A stretch of 31,780 bases of DNA from Bacteroidales bacterium. Its GTDB lineage: Bacteria; Bacteroidota; Bacteroidia; Bacteroidales; Bacteroidaceae. The stretch spans positions 1 through 31,780 of the forward strand of contig SFPC01000011.1 of assembly GCA_004552195.1 (NCBI GenBank). The letters run 5' to 3'. This document shows positions 1 to 8,722 of this stretch, in pieces (positions within the stretch are counted from its first letter, which is position 1; the number at the start of each line of letters is the position of its first letter). A model generated the notes under the pieces. That model was not told the origin of the DNA and searched no databases. It saw only the letters and a program-made list of their open reading frames with translations. A program made the position numbers and the translations under genes.

Positions 1-99
1 ACTCCCCCGTTATCGGGGGAGAGCAATCTCAAAAAAAGAAACTAACTGCATCCCAATAGAGCACACATGATATAAACTAATTTTCAACACCTACTTACC
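1..99. repeat. 99-bp terminal inverted repeat, left copy
   Basis: Bases 1-99 are the exact reverse complement of 31682-31780; the match stops at base 100. The outermost 20 bases form a perfect hairpin (CTCCCCCG, loop TTAT, CGGGGGAG, at 2-21). No coding is visible in it. It may be the end of a multicopy element such as an IS at which assembly stopped, or a real inverted repeat flanking this segment. No transposase is present inside the window to decide. Confidence 0.9.
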
Positions 100-116
100 A
101 ATGAACATTTATCAAA

Positions 117-200
117 AAAGTGGGCAAGTTGTGGTTCACAAGTCCGGGAGTTGAAAAAAATACTCGGCGAGTAGGAAAAAATAGTTCGGCACTTGTAAAG
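117..200. repeat. 21-bp module array A (four modules)
   Basis: Four consecutive 21-bp modules start at 117, 138, 159 and 180. The second begins ACAAGTCCGGGAGTTG, the third contains TCGGCGAGTAG and the fourth AATAGTTCGGCACTTGT. The 84 bases align without gaps to 10713-10796 (about 57 of 84 identical by eye). The outer ACAAGT and ACTTGT parts are inverted and could pair. It lies in the non-coding region downstream of dprA. Function unknown. Confidence 0.75.
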
Positions 201-284
201 AGGTTATCGCCATGAGTTGCAACAGCGGTTTCCGACAAGCTACCAACTCCTTATGCGCACCTATATATACGCTTTTTCACCTTT

Positions 285-387
285 GAAAAAAATGCTTCAA
301 ACATTCATAGACCGACCTTTTGAACTTGAAAATCAAGCATTTTGAGCATGAAGGACTGCCAAGTTAAATCTTTCATGCTCAAAATGC
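285..387. repeat. AGACCG-type palindromic intergenic repeat, copy 1
   Basis: Bases 285-353 resemble the arms of the long palindrome at 22196-22411: an A-run, TTCA, then AGACCGACCTTTT at 309-321 (AGACCGCCCTTTT in the other), then GAAAATCA and ATGAAGG. Its 3' part forms a strong hairpin: 337-355 pairs with 369-387 over 19 positions with one G-T mismatch and a 13-base loop. It is located 100 bp beyond the 3' end of dprA. The rest of 388-487 shows no gene; a weaker mirrored arm may extend to about 450. Confidence 0.6.
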
Positions 388-487
388 CCTACAACATAAA
401 AACGCAGGTATCCCGACCGCTTTCCGGGCATTGAAGAAAACCATTTTTCTTGCAAAAAATCCCCATTCCATCGCCAAAACGCTCTTA

Positions 488-1621
488 TCAGGCATATGTC
501 AGGCGGAAGCGGTTACCGGGCATCCGTTTGATAGCCTGCAAATCCTCTAAATCGAACAACAAATCGGACAAGGCGGCCACGGGAATTTGCGTAACCAGTG
601 CCAAACGGTCGAGCGAGAGCTCATCCACCCCGTTCAGGGCATCCAGCACCTTGTTTTGTTCAGGAGTATAGACAGGAAACAGCTGAGGTTCAGGCGTTTT
701 CTCCTTCTTTTCAGGCATCCAGTTGAGCTGTTGCAAGATTTGTTCGGCCGAAGTAACGAGAACAGCTTTGTTTTCGTTGATCAACCGGTTACAGCCCGCC
801 GAATAAGTGTCCGTAGCGCGTCCCGGCACGGCCAACACCTCGCGGTTGTAACTGTTGGCCAAGGAGGCGGTGATGAGCGCGCCGCCTTTGTCAGCACTTT
901 CTATGACCAGCGTGGCTGTGGACATCCCCGCCACGATGCGGTTGCGGCGCACAAAATTTCCTTTGTCGGGCACGGTGCCGGTGAAGTACTCAGTAATCAG
1001 CCCACCCTGCTCCACCATTTCCCGTGCCGTCTTCCGGTGCAACGAAGGGTAGATGCGGTCCAGTCCGTGTGCTAAGACGGCCGCCGTATCCAGTCCGTTG
1101 GCCAATGCTTCCCGGTGAGCATGAATGTCTACTCCGTAAGCCAGTCCGCTGACCACAAACACTTCGGGCTTTAGCCGTGCCAGCTCGGTCAGTATGTCGC
1201 GACACATTTGTTTGCCATACTCCGTAATATGCCGGGTGCCCACCACGCTCAGCGTGTAACGCCGGTCTATATTCCCCGAACCGCAATAGAACAAGGCCAA
1301 GGGGGCATCAGGCACGTCCTCGGCCCGGAGCAGATGGGGATACAGCTCGGAAGTATAGGGAAAGATGCGGATGTGGTGTTCGCGGCAGAAGTCGCATTCG
1401 CGTCGGGCGCGGTCGCGTGCTCCCTGCACGGCAGCCCGGTCGCTCAGCATCCTGCCCCAGAGTTCCAGTGCGGGGTGTGGGTCGGACAGGGTTGCCCGGG
1501 CCGAACCGTAATAGCGCAACAGGGCGTGCGCCTGCATCTGGCTCAACCCGCGCAAGCTGATTAGCGTGAGCATGGCTTCTTGTTCTTCGGCCAACTCGTT
1601 GGATGAAAAATCGGTGGTCAT
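488..1621 (-). CDS. dprA: DNA-processing protein DprA/Smf
   Basis: DprA loads RecA on incoming single-stranded DNA during natural transformation and is widespread also in non-competent bacteria. The 377-residue product has an N-terminal helix-hairpin-like segment (LTLISLRGLSQMQA), the Rossmann-fold core with SVVGTRHITEYG, VVSGLAYGVDIHAH and the PDKGNFVRRNRIVAG and GALITASLA motifs, and a C-terminal winged-helix segment ending GNRFRLTYA. I start it at the ATG at 1621; an in-frame TTG two codons upstream is possible but less likely. A box TACCTTCG (minus, 1718-1711) just upstream may be its own promoter. It follows the thioesterase gene by 97 bp on the same strand, an order often seen in Bacteroidales. 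Confidence 0.95.
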   Translation of the reverse strand: MTTDFSSNELAEEQEAMLTLISLRGLSQMQAHALLRYYGSARATLSDPHPALELWGRMLSDRAAVQGARDRARRECDFCREHHIRIFPYTSELYPHLLRAEDVPDAPLALFYCGSGNIDRRYTLSVVGTRHITEYGKQMCRDILTELARLKPEVFVVSGLAYGVDIHAHREALANGLDTAAVLAHGLDRIYPSLHRKTAREMVEQGGLITEYFTGTVPDKGNFVRRNRIVAGMSTATLVIESADKGGALITASLANSYNREVLAVPGRATDTYSAGCNRLINENKAVLVTSAEQILQQLNWMPEKKEKTPEPQLFPVYTPEQNKVLDALNGVDELSLDRLALVTQIPVAALSDLLFDLEDLQAIKRMPGNRFRLTYA

Positions 1622-1718
1622 GGACAAAAGGGAAAAATCGGGTCAGCGTTTTCGGCATCTCCATGGGTCGGACCGTGGCCTTCGGGATGGGGTCCGTACC
1701 ATGGCAGAGACGAAGGTA

Positions 1719-2117
1719 TTACTCGTTCACAATGCGGTTCAGCTCTTCGCAGTCTGACAGTTTGCCGTTCACTAAGCAAACGGCCTCGACGGTCGATTTG
1801 AGCACGGGCTTGAGGTCGGGCAGGCGATAGATGTCCTGCACGAAAACATACTTAATGCCTTCTTTGCGCAAAGCCAGTTTGGAAACGAAACGGTCGGTGC
1901 TGCGTAGCGGGGTCTTGAACTGCAACTGCATCCGGGCCACCACGGCATCAATGCCGCGCTCATGCAGTTCGGCAAAACTGACGCCGTGCGAGCGCAGGAA
2001 CTCGTGACGCGTGTGCTCGGTGTAATGTTGGTAATTGGCATTGTTAACAATGCCTTGCAAGTCGCACTCATAGTCGCGCACCTGCATTTCAAGCGAGAAA
2101 ATGTAGGAAGGAGTCAT
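1719..2117 (-). CDS. acyl-CoA thioesterase, 4HBT/YbgC-type hotdog fold
   Basis: A 132-residue single hotdog-domain protein, the usual length for YbgC/FadM-like thioesterases, which hydrolyse acyl-CoA or acyl-ACP thioesters in the cytoplasm. The family's active-site stretch is clear near the N-terminus: CDLQGIVNNANYQHYTEHTR, with the expected catalytic Asp at residue 19 and the downstream Tyr. The start ATG at 2117 gives a normal N-terminus beginning directly before the first beta strand. It lies between dprA and a repeat-filled 421-bp gap on the minus strand. The physiological substrate cannot be read from sequence. Confidence 0.88.
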   Translation of the reverse strand: MTPSYIFSLEMQVRDYECDLQGIVNNANYQHYTEHTRHEFLRSHGVSFAELHERGIDAVVARMQLQFKTPLRSTDRFVSKLALRKEGIKYVFVQDIYRLPDLKPVLKSTVEAVCLVNGKLSDCEELNRIVNE

Positions 2118-2203
2118 GGAGATAGAAGATATGGATCAAGAACAAGCATTTACTTGGCTCGTGCATTGCTCCGAAGATTTTCACTATTCGGTTTTCAGGG
2201 ATG

Positions 2204-2529
2204 ACAACAACCACTGACAACGACGACAGCACATGGCAACCGTAAGAAATTGTCTGAAATTGTTTCAAGTTGTCGTCATTTCTCATCTACAACAACAGGG
2301 ACAACAATAACAACTGCTGGCAACGCCTATCATGTTGTCTTTTGTTGTATAAGTTGTCGTCTATTCTCATCTACAACAACAGGAACAACAATAACAACTG
2401 CTGGCAACGCCTATCATGTTGTCTTTTGTTGTATAAGTTGTCGTCATTTCTCATCTACAACAACAGGAACAACAATGACAACTGCTGGCAACGCCTATCA
2501 TGTTGTCTTTTGTTGTATAAGTTGTCGTC
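2204..2529. repeat. three 84-bp tandem repeats with ACAAC/GTTGT phased motifs
   Basis: Units start at 2269, 2353 and 2437, each exactly 84 bp, with a partial fourth (GTTGTCGTC) at 2521-2529. Units differ from each other at only about three positions each, so the amplification is recent. Within each unit ACAAC and its complement GTTGT recur about every 9-10 bp (for example 2292, 2301, 2310, then GTTGT at 2334, 2344, 2353) and can pair as a hairpin. A looser ACAAC/GACGAC stretch precedes them at 2204-2228. The array fills the gap between the DUF2851 stop and the thioesterase start, both on the minus strand, so it would be transcribed as a 3' UTR or spacer. Because 84 is divisible by three, open frames run through it, but they do not look like genes. 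Confidence 0.9.
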
Positions 2530-2538
2530 TGGTTATAT

Positions 2539-3837
2539 TCAACGGCCTTTGCGCAGATATTCCATACCGAAGCGGCAACGCAGGCAGTCTTTGCGGTCAC
2601 AATAATGTTGTCGCAGCTGGATGAGGGCCTGACTATCGGCGGCGTGCGCCACGGCCACACCCGCGCGTTCCCAGCACCGTGTGATGTAGTTGCGCTCCGG
2701 CGGCATGGACTCCAGCAGGTTGAAAGCGCGCTCACACAGCGTTTCGTCCATCCGGCTACGCCCGTAGGCGAAAAGCAGGGGTACAGCGGTATTGATTACC
2801 AACAGATTGAGCGAAGCCGTTTGCAAAACCTTGTCGGCCTCCACCGATGGCGCGCCAAAGGCATAGTGCGTACGCCAATAAGGCGTTGCTCCCACGCGGA
2901 ACAGGGCATGCAGCGATTTGAGGTCCGTTGTTTCCAACAATCGCGAAAAGTCCAGCTTGCGCTCCACATAAAGACGGGTCAGTTGCGACAGCCGCAGATA
3001 GGGAAAGTTCTGCGGGCGCAACCGGCCGAACTTCCACAGTGACCGGCTCACGGGATGCAATCCGAACTTGTGTTGCAGAAAGCGATACTCCTGCTGCAAA
3101 CGGCAGAAATGGTCATCGCGTTGGGCGGGCTCCAACCGCTCGTCGTCCAGCAGTCCGGCCTGTCCCATAAAGAAAGCCTCCACCTGAAATTCCGAGTCGC
3201 GGTGTTTTCCGATGTCCGAGGGTTGGATGGTAAAGGCCCATTGCTCGAAAGCGTCCGCGTTGGTGCCAAATCCGAAGTTGCGGGCCAGCGTAATGAAAAA
3301 CGCCCTTTCCCAATCGCCCTCGGTACGCTGCAAATAGTTCTCAATGCGCTGCATCTTCGTTTCGAGCCTTTCCACCGTCAGCCGGCTCATCCAGCTGTGG
3401 ATGGTCAGGGGTGCTATTTGGGGAATGACGCGATAACAGGGCGGATAGGTTTCCTCCGCCCGCAACTCCCGGTAGTTGGCCATCAGCTGCGGCGGCACCT
3501 GCAGGGCGAGTTGGGGCGGCAGTTTACCGTCGGCGGTTCGGGCCGCCGCATCGACCTTCCCCACCACGTGGAGTATCACGTTGTTGTAAGCCGGGTCGTT
3601 CTCATGCCGATGTCTGAACCAGTCGGAAGCCAGCTCGTGCACTTCCACGTTGCCGGCCCACAGCACACCGTCAATTCTCACTTTGGCATTGAAAAAGTCC
3701 GGCCCGGCATTGACGAGGTTGTGTACGCCGGGGTCTATCACTTCGATGCGTTGCCCTTGGTCGCCGCGAAGTGACGCGGTACCGTAGAGTCGGTGTTGCC
3801 AAACGTAATGGAGCATGTATTCCATGTTTTCTTCCAT
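2539..3837 (-). CDS. DUF2851 family protein
   Basis: A 432-residue soluble protein of the DUF2851 family, common in Bacteroidota and of unknown function. Recognisable features are the N-terminus MEYMLHYVWQHRLYG, the segment DFFNAKVRIDGVLWAGNVEVH, which is reminiscent of nuclease-like folds but is not proof of activity, and a C-terminal cysteine cluster in HYCDRKDCLRCRFG. I chose the ATG at 3837, not the upstream in-frame GTG at 3894, because a good promoter (TTGG, 19 bases, TACCTTTG) lies between them; the ATG at 3825 is also possible. Its stop codon is 9 bp from the 84-bp repeats. It is divergent from mnmG. Confidence 0.85.
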   Translation of the reverse strand: MEENMEYMLHYVWQHRLYGTASLRGDQGQRIEVIDPGVHNLVNAGPDFFNAKVRIDGVLWAGNVEVHELASDWFRHRHENDPAYNNVILHVVGKVDAAARTADGKLPPQLALQVPPQLMANYRELRAEETYPPCYRVIPQIAPLTIHSWMSRLTVERLETKMQRIENYLQRTEGDWERAFFITLARNFGFGTNADAFEQWAFTIQPSDIGKHRDSEFQVEAFFMGQAGLLDDERLEPAQRDDHFCRLQQEYRFLQHKFGLHPVSRSLWKFGRLRPQNFPYLRLSQLTRLYVERKLDFSRLLETTDLKSLHALFRVGATPYWRTHYAFGAPSVEADKVLQTASLNLLVINTAVPLLFAYGRSRMDETLCERAFNLLESMPPERNYITRCWERAGVAVAHAADSQALIQLRQHYCDRKDCLRCRFGMEYLRKGR

Positions 3838-3851
3838 ATTGGTGAAACGGA

Positions 3852-3882
3852 CAAAGGTAGGGCATCTTCCCAGAAAATCCAA
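3852..3882 (-). promoter_or_regulatory. Bacteroidota-type promoter for the DUF2851 gene
   Basis: Read on the minus strand: -33 element TTGG (3882-3879), 19-base spacer, -7 element TACCTTTG (3859-3852). This is a close match to the phylum consensus TTTG-N19-TAnnTTTG. The expected transcript start is only a few bases before the ATG at 3837. The rest of the 306-bp gap 3838-4143 holds no gene that I can see. Confidence 0.75.
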
Positions 3883-4048
3883 GGGGTTCACCACTTTCTT
3901 TGTCTATTCTTCCCCGTTGGCTCGGACGAGGCGACATCGAGAAGGTGGCCGGACGAAGGGATGGGACGGAGGGTTTACCCGTAACGTGCAGATGGATTTC
4001 TGTTACAGCAATTTGAAGGATGGAGGGTGTAACTCTGATAAAAACTCG

Positions 4049-4056
4049 TACTTTTG
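4049..4056 (+). promoter_or_regulatory. -7 box upstream of mnmG
   Basis: TACTTTTG matches TAnnTTTG and is followed by TCC, as in many Bacteroidota promoters. It lies about 90 bp upstream of the mnmG ATG. No convincing TTTG is found at the -33 spacing, so this is a moderate call. Confidence 0.45.
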
Positions 4057-4143
4057 TCCCGGTTAACCCGGCCGGACTGCGTGGGCGCATGGCAAAAGCC
4101 CCACTTACCCACCCTGCCGCCGGGATTCTATTTCCTACAAGTT

Positions 4144-6021
4144 ATGAGTACTATTTTTAAATACGATGTGGTGGTGGTAGGTGCCGGCCATGCCGGCTGT
4201 GAAGCAGCATCGGCCGCTGCCCGCATGGGAGCGGAAACCTGCCTCGTCACCATGGACATGAACAAGGTGGCTCAGATGAGCTGCAACCCGGCCGTGGGCG
4301 GAATAGCCAAGGGCCAGATTGTACGTGAAGTGGACGCGCTCGGCGGAGGCATGGGCGAGGTGACGGATGCCACGGCCATACAGTTCCGCATGCTGAACCG
4401 CTCAAAAGGACCGGCCATGTGGAGTCCCCGGGCGCAGTGCGACCGCACACGGTTCATCACCACATGGCGCCAACGGCTGGAACAGACGGAGCATTTACAC
4501 ATTTGGCAGGACGAAGTGACGGAGGTACTGACGGAAAACGGTGAAGTGACCGGCGTACGTACCATTTGGGGAGCAACACTGTTGGCTCGCGCCGTGGTCA
4601 TTACGGCGGGCACCTTCCTGCGTGGCTTGATGCACATCGGACGTCGCCAAGTGGCTGGCGGACGCTGCGCGGAGCCGGCTGCGGCCTTCCTCACGCAAAG
4701 CATAGAGGCGTTGGGCATTCGCTCGGCGCGAATGAAAACGGGCACACCCGTTCGCATCGACAAACGGTCGGTGCATTTGGAAGAAATGACGGAACAACCG
4801 GGCGAAACGGACTACCACCGTTTTTCATACATCAGTCCTTTGCGGCCACTACCGCAGCTTCCGTGCTGGACATGCGAAACGAATGCGGAAGTTCACGCCG
4901 TGCTACGCTCAGGATTGGCGGATTCACCGCTTTACAACGGACAAATCCAAAGCATTGGTCCGCGCTACTGTCCCAGCATCGAAACGAAAATCGTTACCTT
5001 TCCCGACCGCGACCGTCATCCGCTGTTCCTGGAACCTGAGGGGTTGGACACGAACGAACTTTACCTGAATGGTTTTTCATCGAGTTTACCGATGAATATT
5101 CAGATAGAATCCTTGCGTCGAATGCCCTGCTTCCGCGATGTACGCATCTACCGTCCGGGCTATGCCATTGAATATGATTTCTTCGACCCCACGCAGCTGC
5201 ATCACACGTTGGAAACGAAGAAAATCGGAGGTCTGTTCTTTGCCGGACAAGTGAACGGCACCACGGGCTATGAAGAAGCAGCGGGACAAGGACTGGTAGC
5301 CGGTATCAACGCCGCGCTGAAGTGTGGCGGCGGAAAGGAATTCACGCTGCGCCGGGACGAGGCTTACATCGGCGTACTCATCGATGATTTGGTTACGAAA
5401 GGGGTGGACGAACCTTACCGTATGTTCACCTCGCGCGCGGAGTACCGTATTTTGTTACGACAGGACAATGCGGACATCCGCCTCACGCCCTATGCCATGC
5501 AACTCGGCTTGTGCTCGGAAGAACGCCGTAAGCGATTTGAGGCAAAGCGCGAAAACATCGGTCAAATCATAGACTTTTGCAAGACCTTCCCCGTGAAGGC
5601 TCCACGCATCAATCCTTTCTTGGAAAGACTTGGGGCTACCCCACTCCACGGCGGCTGCAAATTGTACGATCTCATCAACCGGCCTCAAATCACGCTGCAC
5701 AATCTGGCTAAGGAGATTGAAACGTTCGGCAAGTTCCTGCAATCAATCGAAACAGATGCCGAAGAAACGATTGAAGCGGCAGAAATCGAAATGAAGTACC
5801 ATGGCTACATTGCCCGCGAACGGGCCTTGGCCGACAAGATGCAGCGTTTGGAAAATATTAAAATACGAGGTCGTTTCAAGTATGCCGAAATCACGCAGCT
5901 GAGCACGGAGGCGCGCCAAAAGCTCGAAGCCATCAATCCGGAAACTTTGGCGCAAGCAGGCCGCATTCCGGGAGTGTCGCCCAGCGACATCAGTGTATTG
6001 TTGGTTTTGCTCGGAAGATAG
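4144..6021 (+). CDS. mnmG: tRNA uridine-5-carboxymethylaminomethyl modification enzyme MnmG (GidA)
   Basis: FAD-dependent enzyme that, with MnmE, adds the carboxymethylaminomethyl group at C5 of wobble uridine 34 in certain tRNAs. The 625-residue length is typical. Motifs visible in order: dinucleotide-binding VVVVGAGHAGCEAA at the start, CNPAVGGIAKGQIVREVDAL, the GTTGYEEAAGQGL flavin motif, SRAEYRILLRQDNADIRLT, and the C-terminal helical MnmE-binding domain ending SPSDISVLLVLLGR. I chose ATG 4144 because the family N-terminus begins right there; an in-frame start at 4054 would add 30 unrelated residues and would overlap the probable promoter. It heads the plus-strand run with apt and uvrC. 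MnmG often lies near oriC in other bacteria, which fits the parS-like site 140 bp downstream. Confidence 0.97.
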   Translation: MSTIFKYDVVVVGAGHAGCEAASAAARMGAETCLVTMDMNKVAQMSCNPAVGGIAKGQIVREVDALGGGMGEVTDATAIQFRMLNRSKGPAMWSPRAQCDRTRFITTWRQRLEQTEHLHIWQDEVTEVLTENGEVTGVRTIWGATLLARAVVITAGTFLRGLMHIGRRQVAGGRCAEPAAAFLTQSIEALGIRSARMKTGTPVRIDKRSVHLEEMTEQPGETDYHRFSYISPLRPLPQLPCWTCETNAEVHAVLRSGLADSPLYNGQIQSIGPRYCPSIETKIVTFPDRDRHPLFLEPEGLDTNELYLNGFSSSLPMNIQIESLRRMPCFRDVRIYRPGYAIEYDFFDPTQLHHTLETKKIGGLFFAGQVNGTTGYEEAAGQGLVAGINAALKCGGGKEFTLRRDEAYIGVLIDDLVTKGVDEPYRMFTSRAEYRILLRQDNADIRLTPYAMQLGLCSEERRKRFEAKRENIGQIIDFCKTFPVKAPRINPFLERLGATPLHGGCKLYDLINRPQITLHNLAKEIETFGKFLQSIETDAEETIEAAEIEMKYHGYIARERALADKMQRLENIKIRGRFKYAEITQLSTEARQKLEAINPETLAQAGRIPGVSPSDISVLLVLLGR

Positions 6022-6158
6022 ATATTTTCTTCCCAACCCACATCACCGCTTTAGGAACGGGCACAGCGAGATGCTTACTTGAAGTAAAACTTTAAGGATA
6101 AAAGCCATTAAAACCCGCCCATGGCCTCAAAAAGCCGTTGAACGCGAGTTTTTGTTAG

Positions 6159-6174
6159 CGTTCCACGTGAAACA
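6159..6174. promoter_or_regulatory. parS-like ParB-binding site, copy 1
   Basis: CGTTCCACGTGAAACA contains the core GTTCCACGTGAAAC. The widespread bacterial parS consensus is TGTTnCACGTGAAACA, so only the outermost first base differs. It lies in the intergenic region between mnmG and apt, 35 bp before the apt ATG. An identical 14-base core occurs in polA at 13293-13306. ParB itself is not encoded in this window. Confidence 0.75.
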
Positions 6175-6208
6175 AAGCTACACTTTATAATTCAAAATCA
6201 AGTATAAA

Positions 6209-6745
6209 ATGAACCAAGAATTGTTGTTAAACAACTTACGCAACGTGCCGGATTTCCCGAAGCCGGGCATTCACTTTAAAGACGTCAGCACGCTATTCAA
6301 AAACCCCGATTGCATCAAGGAAATGCTGGATGAATTGGTACGCCTCTACCAAAATAAAGGAATAACGAAGGTGGTGGGCATCGAGAGCCGGGGCTTCGTC
6401 ATGGGAGCCATGCTGGCCGAAAAACTGGGGGCGGGTTTCGTCATGGCACGCAAGCCCGGAAAACTTCCGGCCGAAACACGCAAAGCAACGTACCAGAAGG
6501 AGTACGGCTATGACACGATAGAAATCCACACAGACGCCATCAATTCAGACGATATCGTGCTCATCCACGACGATCTCCTCGCCACAGGTGGTTCGATGCT
6601 GGCTGTCTACAACTTGGTGCAGCAATTCCATCCCCGACAAACGTTTATCAATTTTCTCATTGAGCTGAAAATGGAAGGTTTGGAAGGACGGAAATTCCTG
6701 GGCAAGGACCTCGACATCACAACCCTGCTCACCATCACGGAATAA
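6209..6745 (+). CDS. apt: adenine phosphoribosyltransferase
   Basis: Salvages adenine: adenine plus PRPP gives AMP and pyrophosphate, in the cytoplasm. The 178 residues match the usual length for the family. The N-terminus has the family pattern RNVPDFPKPGIHFKDVSTLF, then GIESRGFVMGAMLA, and the PRPP-binding loop VLIHDDLLATGGSM with the acidic pair at residues 121-122. The start ATG at 6209 is unambiguous. A strong rho-independent terminator follows 10 bp after the stop codon, so apt probably ends a transcription unit. Confidence 0.97.
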   Translation: MNQELLLNNLRNVPDFPKPGIHFKDVSTLFKNPDCIKEMLDELVRLYQNKGITKVVGIESRGFVMGAMLAEKLGAGFVMARKPGKLPAETRKATYQKEYGYDTIEIHTDAINSDDIVLIHDDLLATGGSMLAVYNLVQQFHPRQTFINFLIELKMEGLEGRKFLGKDLDITTLLTITE

Positions 6746-6754
6746 CCGCATTTG

Positions 6755-6794
6755 TCCCTGCGTCTGTACGATGCGCGTACACGCAGGGATTTTT
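6755..6794 (+). terminator. rho-independent terminator after apt
   Basis: TCCCTGCGT at 6755 pairs with ACGCAGGGA at 6781-6789, with an additional GTAC/GTAC pairing inside, followed by TTTTT at 6790-6794. It is placed just after the apt stop codon. Confidence 0.85.
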
Positions 6795-6875
6795 GTTTCA
6801 AACAACTTCAGGCTTCGATGAAAGCATTGGGATTGTCAGTGCACCAAACAAAGCATCGCTATTTTCTAATCCACC

Positions 6876-8702
6876 ATGCGCAGCAAAGAAGAAACGGAAA
6901 AATATCTCAAGGGCATCGTCCTGAATTTACCGGAAACGCCGGGCTGTTACCAGTACCTGGACGAGAACGGCACCATCATCTATGTGGGGAAAGCAAAGAA
7001 CCTCAAGCGGCGCGTAAGCTCGTACTTCAACAAGGACCAACAGACGCGCAAAACCACACTGCTAGTTTCGCACATCCGCGACATACGCTACGTAGTGGTG
7101 CGCACCGAGGAGGATGCCCTGCTGTTAGAAAATAATCTCATCAAGCGGTACAAGCCTCACTACAACGTGCTCTTGAAAGACGACAAAACGTACCCATCCA
7201 TCGCAGTTACGACAGAGTACCTTCCACGCATCTTCAAAACACGCCAACGCGGCAAGCGGGGGGCAGTGTACTTCGGGCCGTACAGCCACGTGCCGACCAT
7301 GTATGCCCTGTTGGAGCTGTGTCGCGACCTGTACCGGCCGCGTCCGTGCCACACGCCCATGACGCGCGAAGGAGTGGAGCAAGGGAAATACCAGGTGTGC
7401 CTGGACTACCACATTCATCGGTGTAAAGGCCCCTGTGTGGGTCGCCAGAGCCGCGAGGACTACCTCCGCTGCATCGAGGCGTGCAAGGAAATCCTGAAGG
7501 GCAACACGGCGGAGGTGCAACGCCGGATGCGCGATGAAATGGTGGCTTTGGCGGCGGAACTGCGTTTTGAAGAGGCGCAGGAAATCAAGGAACGTTACGA
7601 ACTGATTGAACGTTTCCGCGCACGCAGCGAAGTGGTGTCGGCCGTACTCCACAACATCGACGTTTTCTCCATAGAGAGCGAGGACAAGGTGGCGTACATC
7701 AACTACCTGCACGTCACAAACGGCTGCATCAACCAGGCTTTCACCTTTGAATACAAGAAAAAGCTGGAAGAAACCGACGAGGAACTGCTGCGCCTCGGCA
7801 TCGTGGAAATGCGCGAGCGGTATCACAGCGCGTCGCGCGAGATTGTGGTACCTTTCCTCGTCGACCTGCCCGACGACATGGTGCAGCAAACAGTGCCACA
7901 GAAGGGCGATAAGAAAAAACTCCTGGAGTTGTCCCGCCTGAACGTGAAGCAGTACAAATTTGACCGCCTGAAACAGGCCGAAAAGCTCAATCCGGAACAA
8001 AAACAGACGCGGCTGCTGAAGGAGATACAGCAGGATTTGGGACTGCCCCGCCTGCCGTTGCGCATCGAGCTGTTTGACAACTCTAACATCAGCGGAACGG
8101 ATGCTGTGGCGGCCTGTGTGGTATTCGACAAACTGAAACCGGCGAAAAAGGAGTACCGAAAATACATCATACGCACCGTGGCGGGCCCTGACGACTACGC
8201 TTCCATGCGCGAGGTGGTGGGCCGCCGTTACAGTCGGCTGCAAGCCGAGGGACTGCCCCTGCCCGACCTCATCATTGCCGACGGCGGACGCGGCCAGATG
8301 GAGGTGATACGCAGCGTGGTGGAGGATGAACTGGGACTCTCCATCCCCATCGCCGGACTGGCCAAGGACGACCGCCACCGCACACGCGAGTTGCTCTACG
8401 GATTTCCGCCGGCCACCATCGGACTGCGGCCCGAGAGCCAACTGTTCCGCACCCTCACCGCCATGCAGGACGAGGTGCACCGCTTTGCCATCACCTTCCA
8501 CCGCGACCTCCGCTCCAAGCGACAAACAAGTTCGGAACTCGACGCCCTTCCCGGCGTTGGACCGGCCACCAAGAGCCGTTTGTTGAAACAATTCAAGAGT
8601 GTGAAGCGCATCAAGGAGGCTTCGATTGAAGAACTGCAAGCTTTGCTTGGCCGGGTGCGTGGGGAAAAATTGCATGCGTGCCTGCACGATGCAGCGGAAT
8701 AA
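6876..8702 (+). CDS. uvrC: excinuclease ABC subunit C
   Basis: Makes both incisions around DNA lesions in nucleotide excision repair together with UvrA and UvrB. The 608 residues carry the full domain set: N-terminal GIY-YIG nuclease (TIIYVGKAKNLKRRV, about residues 15-100), four cysteines at 158, 175, 183 and 187 (RPCH, QVCL, HRCKGPC) in the spacing of the iron-sulfur site known in UvrC, a UVR UvrB-binding helix pair near 220-250 (ELRFEEAQEIKERYELIERF), the RNase H-like C-terminal nuclease (ELFDNSNISGTDAVAACVVF), and a terminal double helix-hairpin-helix (LDALPGVGPATKSRLL). The start ATG at 6876 fits the family N-terminus. It is followed after 20 bp by dtd. Confidence 0.97.
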   Translation: MRSKEETEKYLKGIVLNLPETPGCYQYLDENGTIIYVGKAKNLKRRVSSYFNKDQQTRKTTLLVSHIRDIRYVVVRTEEDALLLENNLIKRYKPHYNVLLKDDKTYPSIAVTTEYLPRIFKTRQRGKRGAVYFGPYSHVPTMYALLELCRDLYRPRPCHTPMTREGVEQGKYQVCLDYHIHRCKGPCVGRQSREDYLRCIEACKEILKGNTAEVQRRMRDEMVALAAELRFEEAQEIKERYELIERFRARSEVVSAVLHNIDVFSIESEDKVAYINYLHVTNGCINQAFTFEYKKKLEETDEELLRLGIVEMRERYHSASREIVVPFLVDLPDDMVQQTVPQKGDKKKLLELSRLNVKQYKFDRLKQAEKLNPEQKQTRLLKEIQQDLGLPRLPLRIELFDNSNISGTDAVAACVVFDKLKPAKKEYRKYIIRTVAGPDDYASMREVVGRRYSRLQAEGLPLPDLIIADGGRGQMEVIRSVVEDELGLSIPIAGLAKDDRHRTRELLYGFPPATIGLRPESQLFRTLTAMQDEVHRFAITFHRDLRSKRQTSSELDALPGVGPATKSRLLKQFKSVKRIKEASIEELQALLGRVRGEKLHACLHDAAE

Positions 8703-8708
8703 GTTAGT

Positions 8709-8716
8709 ACATTTGC
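8709..8716 (+). promoter_or_regulatory. possible -7 box before dtd
   Basis: TACATTTG matches TAnnTTTG and is followed by CAG; it ends 6 bases before the dtd ATG, so a transcript from it would be nearly leaderless. No good -33 element is seen, so it may be a chance match or a weak internal promoter. Confidence 0.35.
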
Positions 8717-8722
8717 AGCATT

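Noticed and set aside
117..200. CRISPR-like short direct repeats
   Set aside because: Modules are 21 bp and contiguous with no spacers; homology to another intergenic array points to a different repeat class.
2269..2529. CRISPR array
   Set aside because: The whole 84-bp unit repeats with no unique spacers and no cas genes are near.
2250..2735. Open frames of 94-124 codons running through the 84-bp repeats on both strands
   Set aside because: They stay open only because 84 is a multiple of three; the predicted peptides are Asn/Cys/Leu repeats with no initiation context and they run into the DUF2851 gene.
7125..8687. Long minus-strand open frame of 520 codons opposite uvrC
   Set aside because: Shadow of the uvrC reading frame; no domain or composition typical of protein, while uvrC has full motifs.
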